DNA from: BOG-994 sp049514215 | GTDB taxonomy: Bacteria > Pseudomonadota > Gammaproteobacteria > Burkholderiales > Burkholderiaceae_D | Direction: 5' to 3' | NCBI GenBank assembly: GCA_049514215.1 | Contig: JBEKVI010000013.1 | Span: 23,958-87,957, forward strand | DNA length: 64,000 nucleotides | Notes under the pieces: generated by a model | Told to the model about the DNA's origin: nothing | Seen by the model: the letters and a program-made list of their open reading frames with translations, nothing else | The model's database searches: none | Shown here: piece by piece, positions 34,574 to 45,900 of the stretch | Layout of the letters: each line of letters opens with the position of its first letter | Position numbering within the stretch: position 1 is the stretch's first letter | Position numbers and translations under genes: made by a program

Positions 34574-35528
34574 AGCCCTTCAAAGTGAGCTCGGGGCTCA
34601 GCGTCACAGGCGAGCCATCCGGCTCGATGAATGCGATGCCCTTCTGCGCCACGGTGCTTCCAATGCGCCAGAGCTTCAGACCCTGGGACTCCCCAGCCGA
34701 TACGATCGCCGCGCGGGCATGAGGGGCCGCGGTAAAACACAATTCGTAATCGTCCCCTCCCGAGAGCTGGCAGCTCAACTGCAAGGAAGGCTCCTGCAAG
34801 GCGAGTTCGGGTCCCATGGGAATCGATCGCAGTTCGATTCGAGCGCCAAGGCTCGAGCGCTTGAGCACGTGTCCAAGATCGCCGGCCAGGCCGTCAGACA
34901 GATCGATCATGGCATGCACCAGGGGACGCAGCAGCCCGCCGAGCGCGACACGCGGCACAGGCGTCTCGAGTGCGCCCCGGACCGCCTTGAGAACCTCGGG
35001 CGGGGCATGCGCCCGGCCTTCTAGGATCGCGAGCGCAAAAGCGGCGTCGCCCAGGTGGCCGGAGACCCAGATGTCATCACCCAACCGGGCGCCGGAGCGC
35101 AGCCGCGCCGAGCCTCGCGGCAGCTCACCGAAAATCGTGATCGCGATCGTCAGCGGACCTCGCGTCGTATCCCCTCCCACCAGTTCGCAGGCAAATTCGT
35201 CAGCGCAACCGTAGAGTCCGCGCGAGAATGCCTCAAGCCAGTTCGGCTTGGCCTCGGTGAGCGCAAGGGCTAAAGTAAATCCCAGGGGTTGCGCGCCCAT
35301 CGCCGCCAGATCCGAGAGATTCACGGCGAGGCTTTTGTAGCCTAGCGCTTCGGGATCCGTATCGGAAAAAAAATGCCGACCGGATACGAGCATGTCCGAC
35401 GAGATCGCGAGTTCGTATCCGGATCGAGGAGCCATCAGTGCGCAGTCGTCGCCCCCGCCTAGCACGAAGGGCGAGCCCGGTCGAAGGGGGCGCGCAAAGT
35501 AGCGCTCGATCAATTCGAACTCGCCCAT
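34557..35528 (-). CDS. thiL: Thiamine-monophosphate kinase
   Basis: A 323-residue ThiL, which phosphorylates thiamine monophosphate to the active diphosphate cofactor. N-terminal GEFELIERYFARP, GGGDDCALM (about 24-32), SSDMLVSGRHFF (metal binding, about 43-54), AVNLSDLAAMGAQP (about 68-81) and GGDTTRG (about 118-124) are typical. The C-terminal nucleotide domain keeps MIDLSDGLAGDLGH and SGGDDYELCF. It lies 17 bases after nusB and overlaps pgpA. Confidence 0.95.
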   Translation of the reverse strand: MGEFELIERYFARPLRPGSPFVLGGGDDCALMAPRSGYELAISSDMLVSGRHFFSDTDPEALGYKSLAVNLSDLAAMGAQPLGFTLALALTEAKPNWLEAFSRGLYGCADEFACELVGGDTTRGPLTIAITIFGELPRGSARLRSGARLGDDIWVSGHLGDAAFALAILEGRAHAPPEVLKAVRGALETPVPRVALGGLLRPLVHAMIDLSDGLAGDLGHVLKRSSLGARIELRSIPMGPELALQEPSLQLSCQLSGGDDYELCFTAAPHARAAIVSAGESQGLKLWRIGSTVAQKGIAFIEPDGSPVTLSPELTLKGFDHFG

Positions 35529-35545
35529 ATCCGAGGCGCGCAGCG

Positions 35546-36049
35546 CTAGCGCGACTTCGCGGCGGTGATTTCGGGCTGTCTGAGCTCGGCTGCGACTTTA
35601 TCGAGCACTCCGTTGACGTAACGAAAGCCGTCCGTGCCGCCGAAGGACTTGGTGAGCTCCACCGACTCATTGATGACCACGCGGTAGGGAATCTCGATGT
35701 GATGCGCAAGCTCATACGTGCCGATGAGCAAAACCCCGTGCTCGACCGGAGACAGTTCGGCGAAGGGGCGGTCGAGGTGGGGTGCGATCCTGGTGCGTAG
35801 CGCCGGCGCGTTACGCATCGCGCCTTGCAGGAGCTCTGAGAAATGACCGGCGTCGGCTCTGGCGAATCCGACCGTCTCGCGGATATGTGCCTCGATGGCT
35901 CCGCCGTTTTCAGCATCGTTCTGTCCCGAAAGCAACCACTCGTAGAGCCCCTGAAGAGCGAACTCGCGTGAACGACGACGCGCGCTCTTGGGCGGAGCCT
36001 TGGGGCTTGCTCCGTCTTTGTCTATTTTCGGGGAACGACCTTGGATCAT
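35546..36049 (-). CDS. nusB: Transcription antitermination factor NusB
   Basis: A 167-residue NusB. It binds the boxA RNA of rRNA operons with NusE and helps antitermination. Arg-rich RNA-binding start RRRSREFALQGLYEWLL (about 24-40), the central helix, and the conserved end AELSPVEHGVLLIGTYEL with IPYRVVINESVELTKSFGG (about 117-136) are present. It begins with a basic, Pro/Lys-rich extension of about 20 residues. ATG 36049 overlaps the ribH stop as ATGA, as in many ribH-nusB operons. Confidence 0.95.
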   Translation of the reverse strand: MIQGRSPKIDKDGASPKAPPKSARRRSREFALQGLYEWLLSGQNDAENGGAIEAHIRETVGFARADAGHFSELLQGAMRNAPALRTRIAPHLDRPFAELSPVEHGVLLIGTYELAHHIEIPYRVVINESVELTKSFGGTDGFRYVNGVLDKVAAELRQPEITAAKSR

Positions 36050-36555
36050 TCGCGGTCCAGGTCCTCGGCCAAGTCGCCTTCTGCCCCGGAGGAGAGCGCC
36101 TCGAGCGTGCTGGCGAGATTGGCCATTTCAACGGCAACGCGGGCCACATCCCGTCCTTTATCGGCCACGCGGGCCAGGGCCTGCGCGTCTGTGTCGGTGG
36201 TTAAGACACCGTTGGCAATGGGGATGCCCGAATCGAGTGATACGCGCGTCAGGCCCGCCGCGCTCTCATTGGCCACCAGTTCGAAATGATAGGTTTCGCC
36301 CCGAATGACCGCGCCTAAGGCGATCAGTGCATCGAACTGCTCTGAATCGGCCATCTTCTGGAGCGTAAGCGCGATTTCCAAGGCACCAGGTACCTCGGCG
36401 AGCAGGATGTCCTCCGGTGCGACTCCCAGGCGCAACAACTCGGACAGACACGTGTCGCGCAACCCCGCGCAAACCTCGGGGTTAAAGCGCGACTGGACGA
36501 CGCCGATCCGAAGACCCGCGCCGTCGACGTCGGGCTCGATCCCTTCCACAGTCAC
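36046..36555 (-). CDS. ribH: 6,7-dimethyl-8-ribityllumazine synthase
   Basis: A 169-residue RibH, the penultimate enzyme of riboflavin synthesis, which forms lumazine from the RibB product and the pyrimidinedione. GTG 36555 is chosen because AAGGAG stands seven bases upstream and it overlaps the ribB-type stop as GTGA. A longer in-frame start at 36588 would add an unlikely Arg-rich tail. Motifs: VVQSRFN (about 19-25), VPGALEIAL (about 54-62), ALGAVIRGETYHFE (about 79-92, with the catalytic His) and the GIPIANGVLTTD end. A longer-than-usual acidic C-terminal tail (about 148-169) follows. Confidence 0.95.
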   Translation of the reverse strand: MTVEGIEPDVDGAGLRIGVVQSRFNPEVCAGLRDTCLSELLRLGVAPEDILLAEVPGALEIALTLQKMADSEQFDALIALGAVIRGETYHFELVANESAAGLTRVSLDSGIPIANGVLTTDTDAQALARVADKGRDVARVAVEMANLASTLEALSSGAEGDLAEDLDRE

Positions 36556-37676
36556 CGTGTTTCTCCTTCGGCGTAACCACTCACACACAGGTTATAGCCG
36601 GCCATGGACGGCATCTTGCGCGGCTTGGCGAGGAGTCGCATGGTTCCCACGCCCAAGTCTCTTAGGATTTGTGCACCGATGCCGTAAGTGCGCAGATCCA
36701 TCTTGGATTGTGTGGGAGGGCGGTCCTCGTGGGCCTCCTCGCCGCACGTAGCCAACGCAGCAAATTGCGCGAACAGCCGGGGTGCCGTCTCGTTGCAGTT
36801 CAGCATGACCAACACTCCCCGCTCGCTTTTGGCAATCGCTTGCAATGCATGCTGAACGCTCCAGGAATGGGTGGTGGTACCGGTGTCGATCCAGTCGAGA
36901 ATCGAAAGAGGTTCGTGCACGCGCACGAGCGTCTCGAGATCCGGCTCAATCACGCCGCGCGTGAGCGCCAGATGCGCAGCTCCGCTCGGCTTATCTCGGT
37001 AGGCAATTGCATGGAAGCGCCCGTGCAGCGTTTGGACATCGCGTTGGGCGACCCGTTCGATCAGACTCTCGTGCGCGCTCCGATAGTGGATCAAATCGGC
37101 GATGGTACCGATCTTCAACTGATGCAGTTGCGCAAATTCGACCAAATCAGGCAGCCGCGCCATGGTCCCATCGTCTCGCAATATCTCGCAGATCACGGCG
37201 GCCGGCGTCAATCCTGCGAGCCCGGCGAGGTCACAGCCGGCTTCGGTATGACCGGCGCGCATCAGTACCCCCCCGGCTTCGGCCTGCAGCGGAAAGATAT
37301 GTCCCGGCTGCACGATGTCGGAAGCCTTCGCGTTCGCAGCGACTGCGGCCTGCACGGTCCGTGCGCGGTCGGCCGCCGAGATCCCGGTCGAGACGCCTTC
37401 GGCCGCCTCGATCGAAACCGTGAAATTAGTGCCATGCTTGGTGCCGTTGGTGGCAACCATCAAGGGCAGTGCGAGGCGTCGACAGCGCTCCTCCGTGAGC
37501 GTCAGACAAATAAGTCCGCGACCGTAGCGGGCCATGAAGTTGATGGCTTCCGGCGTGACGAAATCCGCAGCGAGGATGAGATCACCCTCGTTTTCGCGAT
37601 CCTCCTCGTCGACCAAAATGGTCATTTTCCCCGCCTTAAGCTCGGCGATGATCTCGGAAATGGGGGCGATCGACAT
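36552..37676 (-). CDS. ribB: DHBP synthase fused to a degenerate GTP cyclohydrolase II-like domain (RibBX type)
   Basis: A 374-residue fusion. Residues about 1-200 are a complete 3,4-dihydroxy-2-butanone 4-phosphate synthase: VDEEDRENEGDL (metal-binding acid loop, about 22-33), GRGLICL, HGTNFTVSIEA, and HTEAGCDLAGLAGL. Residues about 205-374 look like GTP cyclohydrolase II but lack its zinc-binding pattern (Cys-x-Cys-Asp-Cys region) and the catalytic QEGRG stretch. Instead the alignable part reads DTGTTTHSWSVQHALQAIA and MLNCNETAPRL. The ending DLRTYGIGAQILRDLGV and NPRKMPSM-like PRKMPSMAGYNL are conserved. This matches the proteobacterial RibBX pattern, so a separate RibA must be encoded elsewhere. 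It is coupled to ribH by GTGA. Confidence 0.92.
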   Translation of the reverse strand: MSIAPISEIIAELKAGKMTILVDEEDRENEGDLILAADFVTPEAINFMARYGRGLICLTLTEERCRRLALPLMVATNGTKHGTNFTVSIEAAEGVSTGISAADRARTVQAAVAANAKASDIVQPGHIFPLQAEAGGVLMRAGHTEAGCDLAGLAGLTPAAVICEILRDDGTMARLPDLVEFAQLHQLKIGTIADLIHYRSAHESLIERVAQRDVQTLHGRFHAIAYRDKPSGAAHLALTRGVIEPDLETLVRVHEPLSILDWIDTGTTTHSWSVQHALQAIAKSERGVLVMLNCNETAPRLFAQFAALATCGEEAHEDRPPTQSKMDLRTYGIGAQILRDLGVGTMRLLAKPRKMPSMAGYNLCVSGYAEGETR

Positions 37677-37729
37677 GGGAATGGCGGTCCATCGTCTGGA
37701 CCGGTAGGAGGAAGCCCGATTTTAACAGG

Positions 37730-39964
37730 CTAGGGCAGTGCGTCTTCGGATTCCCCTGCAAGCCGCAAGGACACGGGCCTGGTTAGGCCCGGCTTGGACG
37801 AGGGGCGCGGTTCAGCCCGAAGTTGCGCTCCGCGGACCTCAAATTGCACGCGGTCCAGGACGGCCCCTTGGGCACTGACCAACTCTAGAACGTGACGGCC
37901 GGGCCAAAGCGCCCAATCCAGGGGGCCTGCGTGCCCCAGAATCCGTCCGTCCAGGCGCCACGACCCGCTTTGCGCTGCCTGCGCCACGGTACGAAAGCGT
38001 AGGCGCTGTGCCCGGGCAGGAATGTCGGGATCAAGCGCTACGATGGTCCCATCGGTGGGTGATGCGATCCGCGAACGGGCGACCTGCTCGGTATTGGCGA
38101 GCGCCATCTCAGTTTGCGCCGTGCCCTCGAGAAACCACTCCTCACGGCTCGCTTCGAGACCTTCTGGAAACCGCACACGGGCCAAAACGACTCCCGCGGG
38201 CGGCACGGGGCTCTGCGCGCGCTGCAGATCGCCGTCATTTTCTTCGAGAAACTGCATCACGCTACGCCAGATCGGGGCTGCACCACTGACACCGGAGACG
38301 TCCCACATGGGTGCACCGCTCGCGTTGCCGACCCACACGCCAACTGTGTAGCGATGCGAGTATCCGATGCACCAGTTATCCCGCATATCCTTGCTGGTCC
38401 CGGTCTTGGCGGCCGAGAAAAAGGGCGTGTTAAGAAGGTTATCCATCCCGAAGGTCAGCGCACGCGCGTTGCGGTCCGAAAGGATGTCGGTCACGATGAA
38501 ACTAGCCCTTGGGTCCAGGAGCGCAACACCGGGCGAAAAACGGTCCGATTCGCGTGCGTGCCAGGGCGAGAAGCGCCCACCCCGGGCCAGGGTCCGATAT
38601 GCGTTCGCGAGTGTGGCGAGATCCACCTCGGGCGAGCCCAAGGCCAGGCTGTAGCCGTAGTAGTCGCCCGTCTCGCGCAGGCGAAACCCCAACTGGACCA
38701 AACGCTCATAGAAGCGCTCGGGAGTCATCATGACGAGCGTTCTGACTGCCGGTACGTTCAGCGACGAGGCCAGGGCGGTCCGCAGGCTCACCGGCCCCTT
38801 GAAGTCCTTCTCGTAGTCCTGGGGAACATACAGGCCCGACCCGACGGCGAGGTCAAGCGGAGCGTCGTCGAGGAGCGACGCAGCGGTGAGCCAGCGCTTC
38901 TCGAGGGCCAATTCGTAAAGAAAGGGCTTCAGGGTCGAGCCGGCCTGACGGGGCGCGAGGACCCCGTCGACCTCGGGAGCGCTCGAGCGGGCACCGCTGG
39001 AGCCGACCCATGCCAGGACCGCTCCGCTCGCATTGTCGAGAACGATGACCGCACCGTCGGCGACGTGGCGCTGGTTCAGTTCGGCCAGTTGCTGCTTGAG
39101 CGTCGATTGGACGTGGCGCTGCAAGGTTGCATCCAATGTCGTCGCGATGCGCGCCTCTGATGTCTGCGCCATGAGGTGATGCGCCAGATGAGGCGCCAGA
39201 TCGGTTGCGGGGTCCAGACGGGCGGCGCTCTTTCGTCCTAAGACGTCCGAGGCAAACTCGGAAAGCCCGACGCACTCCTCGCCCCAACCTTCGCCGCGCA
39301 AAATGCTGCAGGCCCGCGCGGCCACCGCCGGCGCTGCGGCGTTGGGCGCACGCACCAGCGCCGCAGCCAGACTCGCCTCGCGCCAATCCAGGCCGCTTGG
39401 GTATTTGTCGAAGAGGGTCGCAGACAGGGCCCCCACCCCGGTAATCTCGCCCCGGAAAGTCACCAGGTTGAGATAAGCCTCGAGGATCTGATCCTTCTTC
39501 CAGTCCCGATCGATTTGGAGGGCAAAGGCGGCCTGCCTGAGCTTGTTGGAAAAGCTGCGCCCGTTGCGTGTCGCTCGCAGGTCCGAATCGAGGAGGCCGG
39601 CGAGTTGCATCGTCAAGGTCGAGGCCCCGCGTGCATGTGTACTCCAAGCGTTGGTGAGGGCAGCTGCGCCCACGGCCTTCCAATCAATGCCCCCATGCGC
39701 GTAGAAGCGCCGGTCCTCGGAATAGACGATAGCCTCGCGCAAGGCCGGTGAGACGTCCGCGAGCGCGACCCAGTCGAGCCTTCTTTGAACCGGATCCGTG
39801 CGCAGAGATTGGATCACAACGCCGTTGCGATCCAGCAGCACGGTCTGCGAGGACCGATAGCGGGCTTTCACCTCATCGAAGGTGACGACCGCCAGCGCTT
39901 TCTGAGCGCTCCCGCAAACGACGAGCGCCGTCGCGAGTATTCGGGCGAGTTTAGGGTAGTGCAT
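37730..39964 (-). CDS. pbpC: Penicillin-binding protein 1C
   Basis: A 744-residue bifunctional class A penicillin-binding protein of the PBP1C type. ATG 39964 follows a signal-anchor-like segment (about 7-25). The glycosyltransferase domain (about 45-230) has the catalytic Glu83 in VYSEDRRFYAHGG. The transpeptidase domain (about 290-560) has Ser-x-x-Lys in AGSTLKPFLY (near 341), SSLN and the KTGT motif in AAKTGTSKDMRDNW. A C-terminal BiPBP_C-type domain (about 640-730) completes the PBP1C plan. It overlaps the alpha-2-macroglobulin stop by 14 bases, and these two genes are commonly linked. The role in peptidoglycan synthesis is thought to be minor or in repair. Confidence 0.93.
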   Translation of the reverse strand: MHYPKLARILATALVVCGSAQKALAVVTFDEVKARYRSSQTVLLDRNGVVIQSLRTDPVQRRLDWVALADVSPALREAIVYSEDRRFYAHGGIDWKAVGAAALTNAWSTHARGASTLTMQLAGLLDSDLRATRNGRSFSNKLRQAAFALQIDRDWKKDQILEAYLNLVTFRGEITGVGALSATLFDKYPSGLDWREASLAAALVRAPNAAAPAVAARACSILRGEGWGEECVGLSEFASDVLGRKSAARLDPATDLAPHLAHHLMAQTSEARIATTLDATLQRHVQSTLKQQLAELNQRHVADGAVIVLDNASGAVLAWVGSSGARSSAPEVDGVLAPRQAGSTLKPFLYELALEKRWLTAASLLDDAPLDLAVGSGLYVPQDYEKDFKGPVSLRTALASSLNVPAVRTLVMMTPERFYERLVQLGFRLRETGDYYGYSLALGSPEVDLATLANAYRTLARGGRFSPWHARESDRFSPGVALLDPRASFIVTDILSDRNARALTFGMDNLLNTPFFSAAKTGTSKDMRDNWCIGYSHRYTVGVWVGNASGAPMWDVSGVSGAAPIWRSVMQFLEENDGDLQRAQSPVPPAGVVLARVRFPEGLEASREEWFLEGTAQTEMALANTEQVARSRIASPTDGTIVALDPDIPARAQRLRFRTVAQAAQSGSWRLDGRILGHAGPLDWALWPGRHVLELVSAQGAVLDRVQFEVRGAQLRAEPRPSSKPGLTRPVSLRLAGESEDALP

Positions 39965-42900
39965 GCACCACCGAATTGGGGAGCTCGCCGAACACCTCCG
40001 GCGCGTACATGGCCTCGACGCGGGTCCCAGGCAGGTTGAAGTCGCCCGCATTATTGATACGGATCGTGTATTCGATGACCAGTTTGCCCTTGGGAAGATA
40101 GGCATAGTAGGCGCGGTAGGCGTCCAGGCTGCGCTCTTCGAAGGCGAGCCATCCCCGCCAGTCCTGCTTTTCGCCGGTCTGCGCGAGCGCCGAATCCCGT
40201 CCCAAACCTGTCCCCAGGTGGCTGGCTCCGCTGGGAATCGGGTCATTGACGACCACCCAGGTCATATCGGCCTGCGCGTCGACTTCCAGATGCACTCTCC
40301 AGACGTCGCCGCGACTGACCTGACCCTTGAGTTTTTCCTCGATCGGCACGACAGAGCGCGTGATTTGATAGCCCGCAGCAAAGGCCGTCTCCCGCGGCAG
40401 CGCCGCGCGCGCGGTCACGGTCAACCAGGGCTTGCCGCCTCCGGCTTGGGTGACATTCAGGGCGGTCGGCGCGGAGCCTGCAGAGGATGCGGGCCATGCA
40501 AAGTTCAGGGTCGTTCCGCCCGGCTGCCGGGCCCAGTCCAAGACGGCCTTGGCGCCACCAGGGATGATCTGGGCTTCGGTGCTGCCGGTGACCGGATCAT
40601 GCTCGAATCGCCTCGAGAACGCGTCGATTGCGACCGTTCCCCACGCGTTGGCCGTCGTCGTAGACCAGTGGCCGCGCTGCAGCCGCTCCAGAGCGCCCGT
40701 GACGATGCGTGCCACGTCCTCCTTCCACGCGGGGCGATCCAGGATCGTCAGGATGAGGCGCACGCTATTGACGTCACCGTTGGCCATGATCCACCACCAG
40801 TTGTCGTCCCGCTCGGTCGAGAACCCCAGGCGCGTTCCGGCGACGTTCAGGCGCGAACGCAGGATCTGTTCGACCTCGGCCACGCGTGCGTCATGCTGCG
40901 GCATATCGGGCACGCGTGCTAGGATCGCCAACCAATCCAAAAGCGCGCTCGTGGGCCACTGGTTGGGAACGATCTGGATGGAACCCAATGCCCGCGCTCG
41001 AACCTTGCCCGAGCGTGACAGCGCCTCGATTGCAGCCAGCTTGCGTACGTCCAGGTCGCCATTGCGCGCGAACTCGGGGACCCAGAAATCGCGCTTGATT
41101 CTGCCCTCGACGAACCCCGTAAGACCGGCCTCCATGCGCGCCTTAAGCGCTGCGGGAATCGTGAAGTCCTGGCCGTTCTCGGAGGCGGCCGCCGACAGGC
41201 TCAGTAGATAGGCCGTCAAGGTGTCACTGCCTCGCGCCGGCGCTGCGTCCCGAGGAGGGAAGTAGTTGGCAAGTCCGTCCTGGTCGAGGTACAGGGGCAA
41301 GACGTCGACGAGTTTCTTCCAGCGCACCGTATCGCGCAGACCCACAGCGATCGATGCATCCTGCTCCAGACAGTGCCAGGGATAGGCCAAGAAGTAGCTA
41401 CCGACCCCTGCGAGTCCGTCGGCAAGCTTCGGCTTGACCGTGACGTCGATGGCGCCGCGCGGTTTGCCAGACGCATCGGGCAGGGCCTTCTCGGGCGCCG
41501 CGATGGGAATCGTCGTGACATGATCGAGCTGTACCAGAGTCGACTGCTGGACGGTGATGGGCACGGCCACGCCGACCTTTTGCGAGAGCTTAAGACGGTC
41601 GCCCGCCTTGCCTGAATCCGCCGTGACGAGCCAGTCCTGTTCTGTGACGTTGAGCGGCACGTCCACATCCCAGCCGCTCTCTTCGGCCGCACCGGGAGCC
41701 AGATGCACCGTTTGATCGGGAAGCTCGACTGCGGCACCCGAGGGTGCGCCGACGTGGGCGTGGAGTTTGGCGTCCATCGCTTCGTTGGTGGTGTTGCGCA
41801 ACGTGATCATCGCGCGGTAGTGGTCCGCCTCCCGTACGAACGGTGGAAGACCCGAGATGATCTGCAAATCCTGGGTCGATCGAATTTCCGTTTTTCCCGT
41901 GCCAAACAAGGCCGCGCTCTCCGGGCTCACGATATCGGCGATGGCGACGATCTGAAACGCCGTGAGCGCGTCATTCAAGGGAACATCGAGCGCCGCCTCG
42001 CCCTTCTCATCGAGCTTGACGTGGGGACTCCACAGAAGCAGGGTATCGAGCAGCTCGCGCGTTGGAAACTGACCCCCTCCGCCGCCGGTGGGCACGGCCT
42101 TTCTGCCAAAGTGACGCTTGCCGATGATTTGCATCTGCGCCGTGGCGGTCTCGATGGCATAGCCGCGACGTCGGATCATTGCAGAGAGCAAATCCCAACT
42201 GGTATTGGGCCTAAGCTCAAGCAGGGCTTTATCGACCGCGGCGACCGCGACTTCGGATCCCGCCGGGGGCGCGTGCCCGTTCGGTTGTGTGACTTTGATG
42301 TGCACATGACTTTGGGCGCGGATCGGATAGGTCGGTTTGTCCGTGGTCACTTCGACCTTCAGACGGTGGGCGGCATCACCCACTTCGATCTCCGCGATCC
42401 CGTAGCGAAAGGCAGGTCGGGACAAATCGACCATCGCTGTAGGAGCCTGATAGAGCTTGCCCTCGTCGCGAAACGCGTGCCACCACTCCCGGGGAGTCCG
42501 CCAGCCCCAGGTAAACAACGAATACCACGGGACCTCGCGCAGGCGCCCGCGTACCGCAAGGACCGAGACAAAGACATTCGGGGCCCATTCCGCCTTCACC
42601 GGTATATCGATGGTCGGATCCTTGCCGGAGAGGTTCAAGGTGCGCGTCTCGATGATGCCGTCGCGCTCGATTGCGACCAAAGCCGTTGCCGAACGAAACG
42701 GCATGCGCACCTGAAAACGCGCGCTTTGTCCCGGCTCATAGCGGCGCTGCTCCGGTATGACGTCCATGCGATCATCGTTTTGCGCGCCGAACCAGATCTC
42801 CCCTTCGCGCGTGATCCACACCGAACTTGCCGCCTTGGCCGCGCGGCCTGCGATGTCGCTCGCTGTCGCGACGAGTTCGATGTTGCCCGTCTGTCCGACT

Positions 42901-45900
42901 GCACCCTCGCACAGCACCAGTCCCCGCGCGTCGGACGTGCCCTTGCAGAACTCGCCCAGATCCTGGTCTTCGCTATGGTTGTCGAACGCATAGAAACCGC
43001 CCACCAGGCGTTTGCGAATCGAGGTCGTCCGGTGCGCTATGGCGCGCACCGTGACGGATATGCCTGGAAGCGGCTTGCCCGACGTGTCCAGAGCGAGCAC
43101 CTGCGCGGAGAGTTTCTGTCCCACGGAGACCCAGGCGTCTGTCTTCAATCCCACAACGACGGCCGAAGGCCACACCGTGAGCGTCTGCGAGAGCGTCTGA
43201 ATCTCTCCGTTGGGATCCGCGTAGGTCGCCTCCACCACCAGATCCTTGGTCGCGGTCACCGCCGGCAGCGCATCCAAGGTGAGATGGCCCGCGCCCTGAT
43301 CATCCAAGGTAAGGGCACGCTTGTCTGCAATGATTTGACTGTGCGAGACAGGTGTCTCGGCCTCCTCGGTTTCGTCGTCTTCCCCCACGTAGGGCTCGGA
43401 AAAAGGCGAGCGGCCCGCCGTTTCCTCGGCGGGTGCCGGAGGCTCGAAGGTGAACCCCGGAAATTTCTCGGTGGCAATCGGGCCGGCCGCAGGCGCCTCG
43501 CGCAGCTGGGCCGACACCCGCACGGGAAGGTTCTTTGCACCCCCGCCATTGCCGTAGTTCACCTGTAAGGAGAGGGGCACCTCGCGCGGCTGGATCTGCG
43601 GCCCCGCGGGGGCAACAATCCGCCCGACCATGACCGGCAAACGAAACTCTTCCACGCGAAACTCGCCCGATTCGAATTCCACATCGTCTCTGGACAAGGT
43701 GACCGTGTAGACCCCGAGCTTGGCATCGGTCGGGATCTTAAAACTCGTCTCCGCGTGGCGCCCATCGGGCCAGCGCAGGCTCGAGGTGTATTTCTGTCCC
43801 GATCCGACATGCATAATCGTCATGGTGTCGGGCAGTTCAGCCGCGGGCACGAGACCCAGACCGACGAGAAGTCGCCTTCTTGCGAAGTGCTTCATCGAAA
43901 CCGTCTGCCCCGCCTTCAAGAGCGTACGGTCCATGACGGTATGCACCAGAATGCGCGAGGCATCCGAACCATAGTCGCCGCCCGAGAGATGGAACCGCCA
44001 GGACTCAATACCCTCCTGCCAGCCGGAATAGACGAACGCCATATCGGCCCGGCCCTGCGCGTCGGTCTTTCTCGCGGAAACAAAGTAACCCGTCTGGTCT
44101 GCGGGCAGGCCGGCATCGACGCCGCAGTCTTCAAGCTCGGCAAGCGGCTTATCGACCTGGGCGTATCCCTTTGCGTCTGTCGTGCCTTCCCAGACGAGTT
44201 CGGCCCGGCAATTCGAAATCTGCACATGAGCTTCGGCGACTGGTTGGGCTCGATCCAGGGTCGTCACCCAGACCCCGGAATTGACCACACCATGCTTGAA
44301 GTGCACGCCTAGATTGGTGACCAAGACGGCCGTGCGAACGTACATCGGCTGTGGCTTGTCGAGGAGCGCGGCACCCAGCCTCGGCGAGGCCAGCTCGACG
44401 ACGTGCAAGCCGGGCTCGGGAAGGGGCACGCCGATGACTTCGAAAGCCCGCGCCGCATCGGTGGAGGCATGAGGCAACTCGAGCGCACGCGCGCGCGGCT
44501 CCTGGTTCAAGAGGCTCACACTGCGAGACTGTATGCCCTCGGGCTCGACCGGCGCGTCTTGGATTTGGCCGGGTCGCTTGGCTGGTTTCGGTGGCGGCGT
44601 ATACGGCTGGCCGGTATCGATCGCCCTCTCCTCCGGTGTCAAGGTGGCCTCGTGATAGCGGTTGATCCGGGCCATCCAGTGCATGATGGCCTGATCGCTC
44701 GACACGTTCAGATCCCGCAGTGTTCCGGCGGCAACGGTCAGGTCTTTTCCGACCAGGTCCACCTGGACGTGCCGAACCGTGATGGGCAGAATCGGATCGG
44801 CGTTTAACTCAAGTATGCCAAACGGGGCACTGGCGAATTTGGCGATCGGAGGCGCGCTCGACGTTTTGCTCGTCAGCGGAAACATGGCTGCGTTCGTCAA
44901 GGGCCGACCGCTGTCGTCGATCAGGCCCTTGTGAATTTCGATGCGCAAGCTCGCGTTCTCGGGAAAAGGCGGTCGAAATTCGACGGCCGTGACCGTGCCC
45001 GCGTCGGCTCCTGCATCCACCTTGGACCCGGTCCGCCCAAAAAAGAGGAAGGATTTGCGCTCTCCCGCCTCGGTTTCGCTAAGCAATGCCTCGCGCTCTT
45101 CCCCCCCATCGTGGACCAGAAGCGGCGCGCGCCGGCCATCGCCGCTATCGAGCACGATCTGACGTGCCAGCGCCCGTGACACGGGTGCTGAGAATTCGAT
45201 GCGCAAAGGGCGGATCGGCAGGCAGTTGGCGTGCTCATTTTCTCGTTCGCACGTGAAGCTCGCCGTAAACGGCGCACGCGTGTGATAGGCGAGCTTGCGG
45301 TCCGTACTCGATTGCACACCGCTGGCTGTCGCGATGCCCCGCGCCCACACGAGGGTGACATCCGCGTCCGAGGGCAGAGGTCTTTGGCAGCGCACCACAA
45401 GGCTGCGCTGCGCCTGCGCTTTGAGATGCACCGCCTCAAGGATCGCCGCACGAGCGGCCCCGGTCACGATCGTTATGCCAATGCGCTCCATGACCCCGGT
45501 CACCTCGCAATAGGCGTGGGCCGTCACCGATTCCGGGGTTGCCGGCCCGTTGAGCAAAAGCGCGAAGGCCTGCTCTTCCTCTATGGCCGAGTCTTTGCCA
45601 TTGGGATAGGGATAAGCCCGGATGACAGCTGGGCCTCCGGTATTGAATTGATAGCTCGACTTACCGGTGATTGCATGCCCGGACAAGCTCGCCAGTCCCG
45701 CCTTCAAGGAGGCGGTACAGCGGGTGCCAGGGGGCGCGTCTTCCTTGAAGTCAAACACCCAGGTGCGATCGTCGATCCAGCGAGGCGTCCCGGCAAGCTT
45801 GCAATCCAATTCAAACGGGGCCGCCTGGCTTGCATCCCCCAGGGGCACCATCGACTCGCTGAAGGTGGCACGGACCTGGCGTATCTGAGCGACTTCCCCT

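Noticed and set aside
37677..37729. FMN riboswitch before the ribB-type gene
   Set aside because: The gap between pbpC and the ribB-type gene is only 53 bases and has no RFN-like core. The gene lies within a longer operon.
36669..37733. Plus-strand frame of 354 codons opposite the ribB-type gene
   Set aside because: Overlaps a well-supported gene. Composition is atypical for a real protein.
41703..43568. Long plus-strand frame of 621 codons opposite the alpha-2-macroglobulin gene
   Set aside because: It is antisense to a gene with clear domains, has no ribosome binding site and its translation is Arg/Gly-rich without structure. It is a GC-driven shadow.
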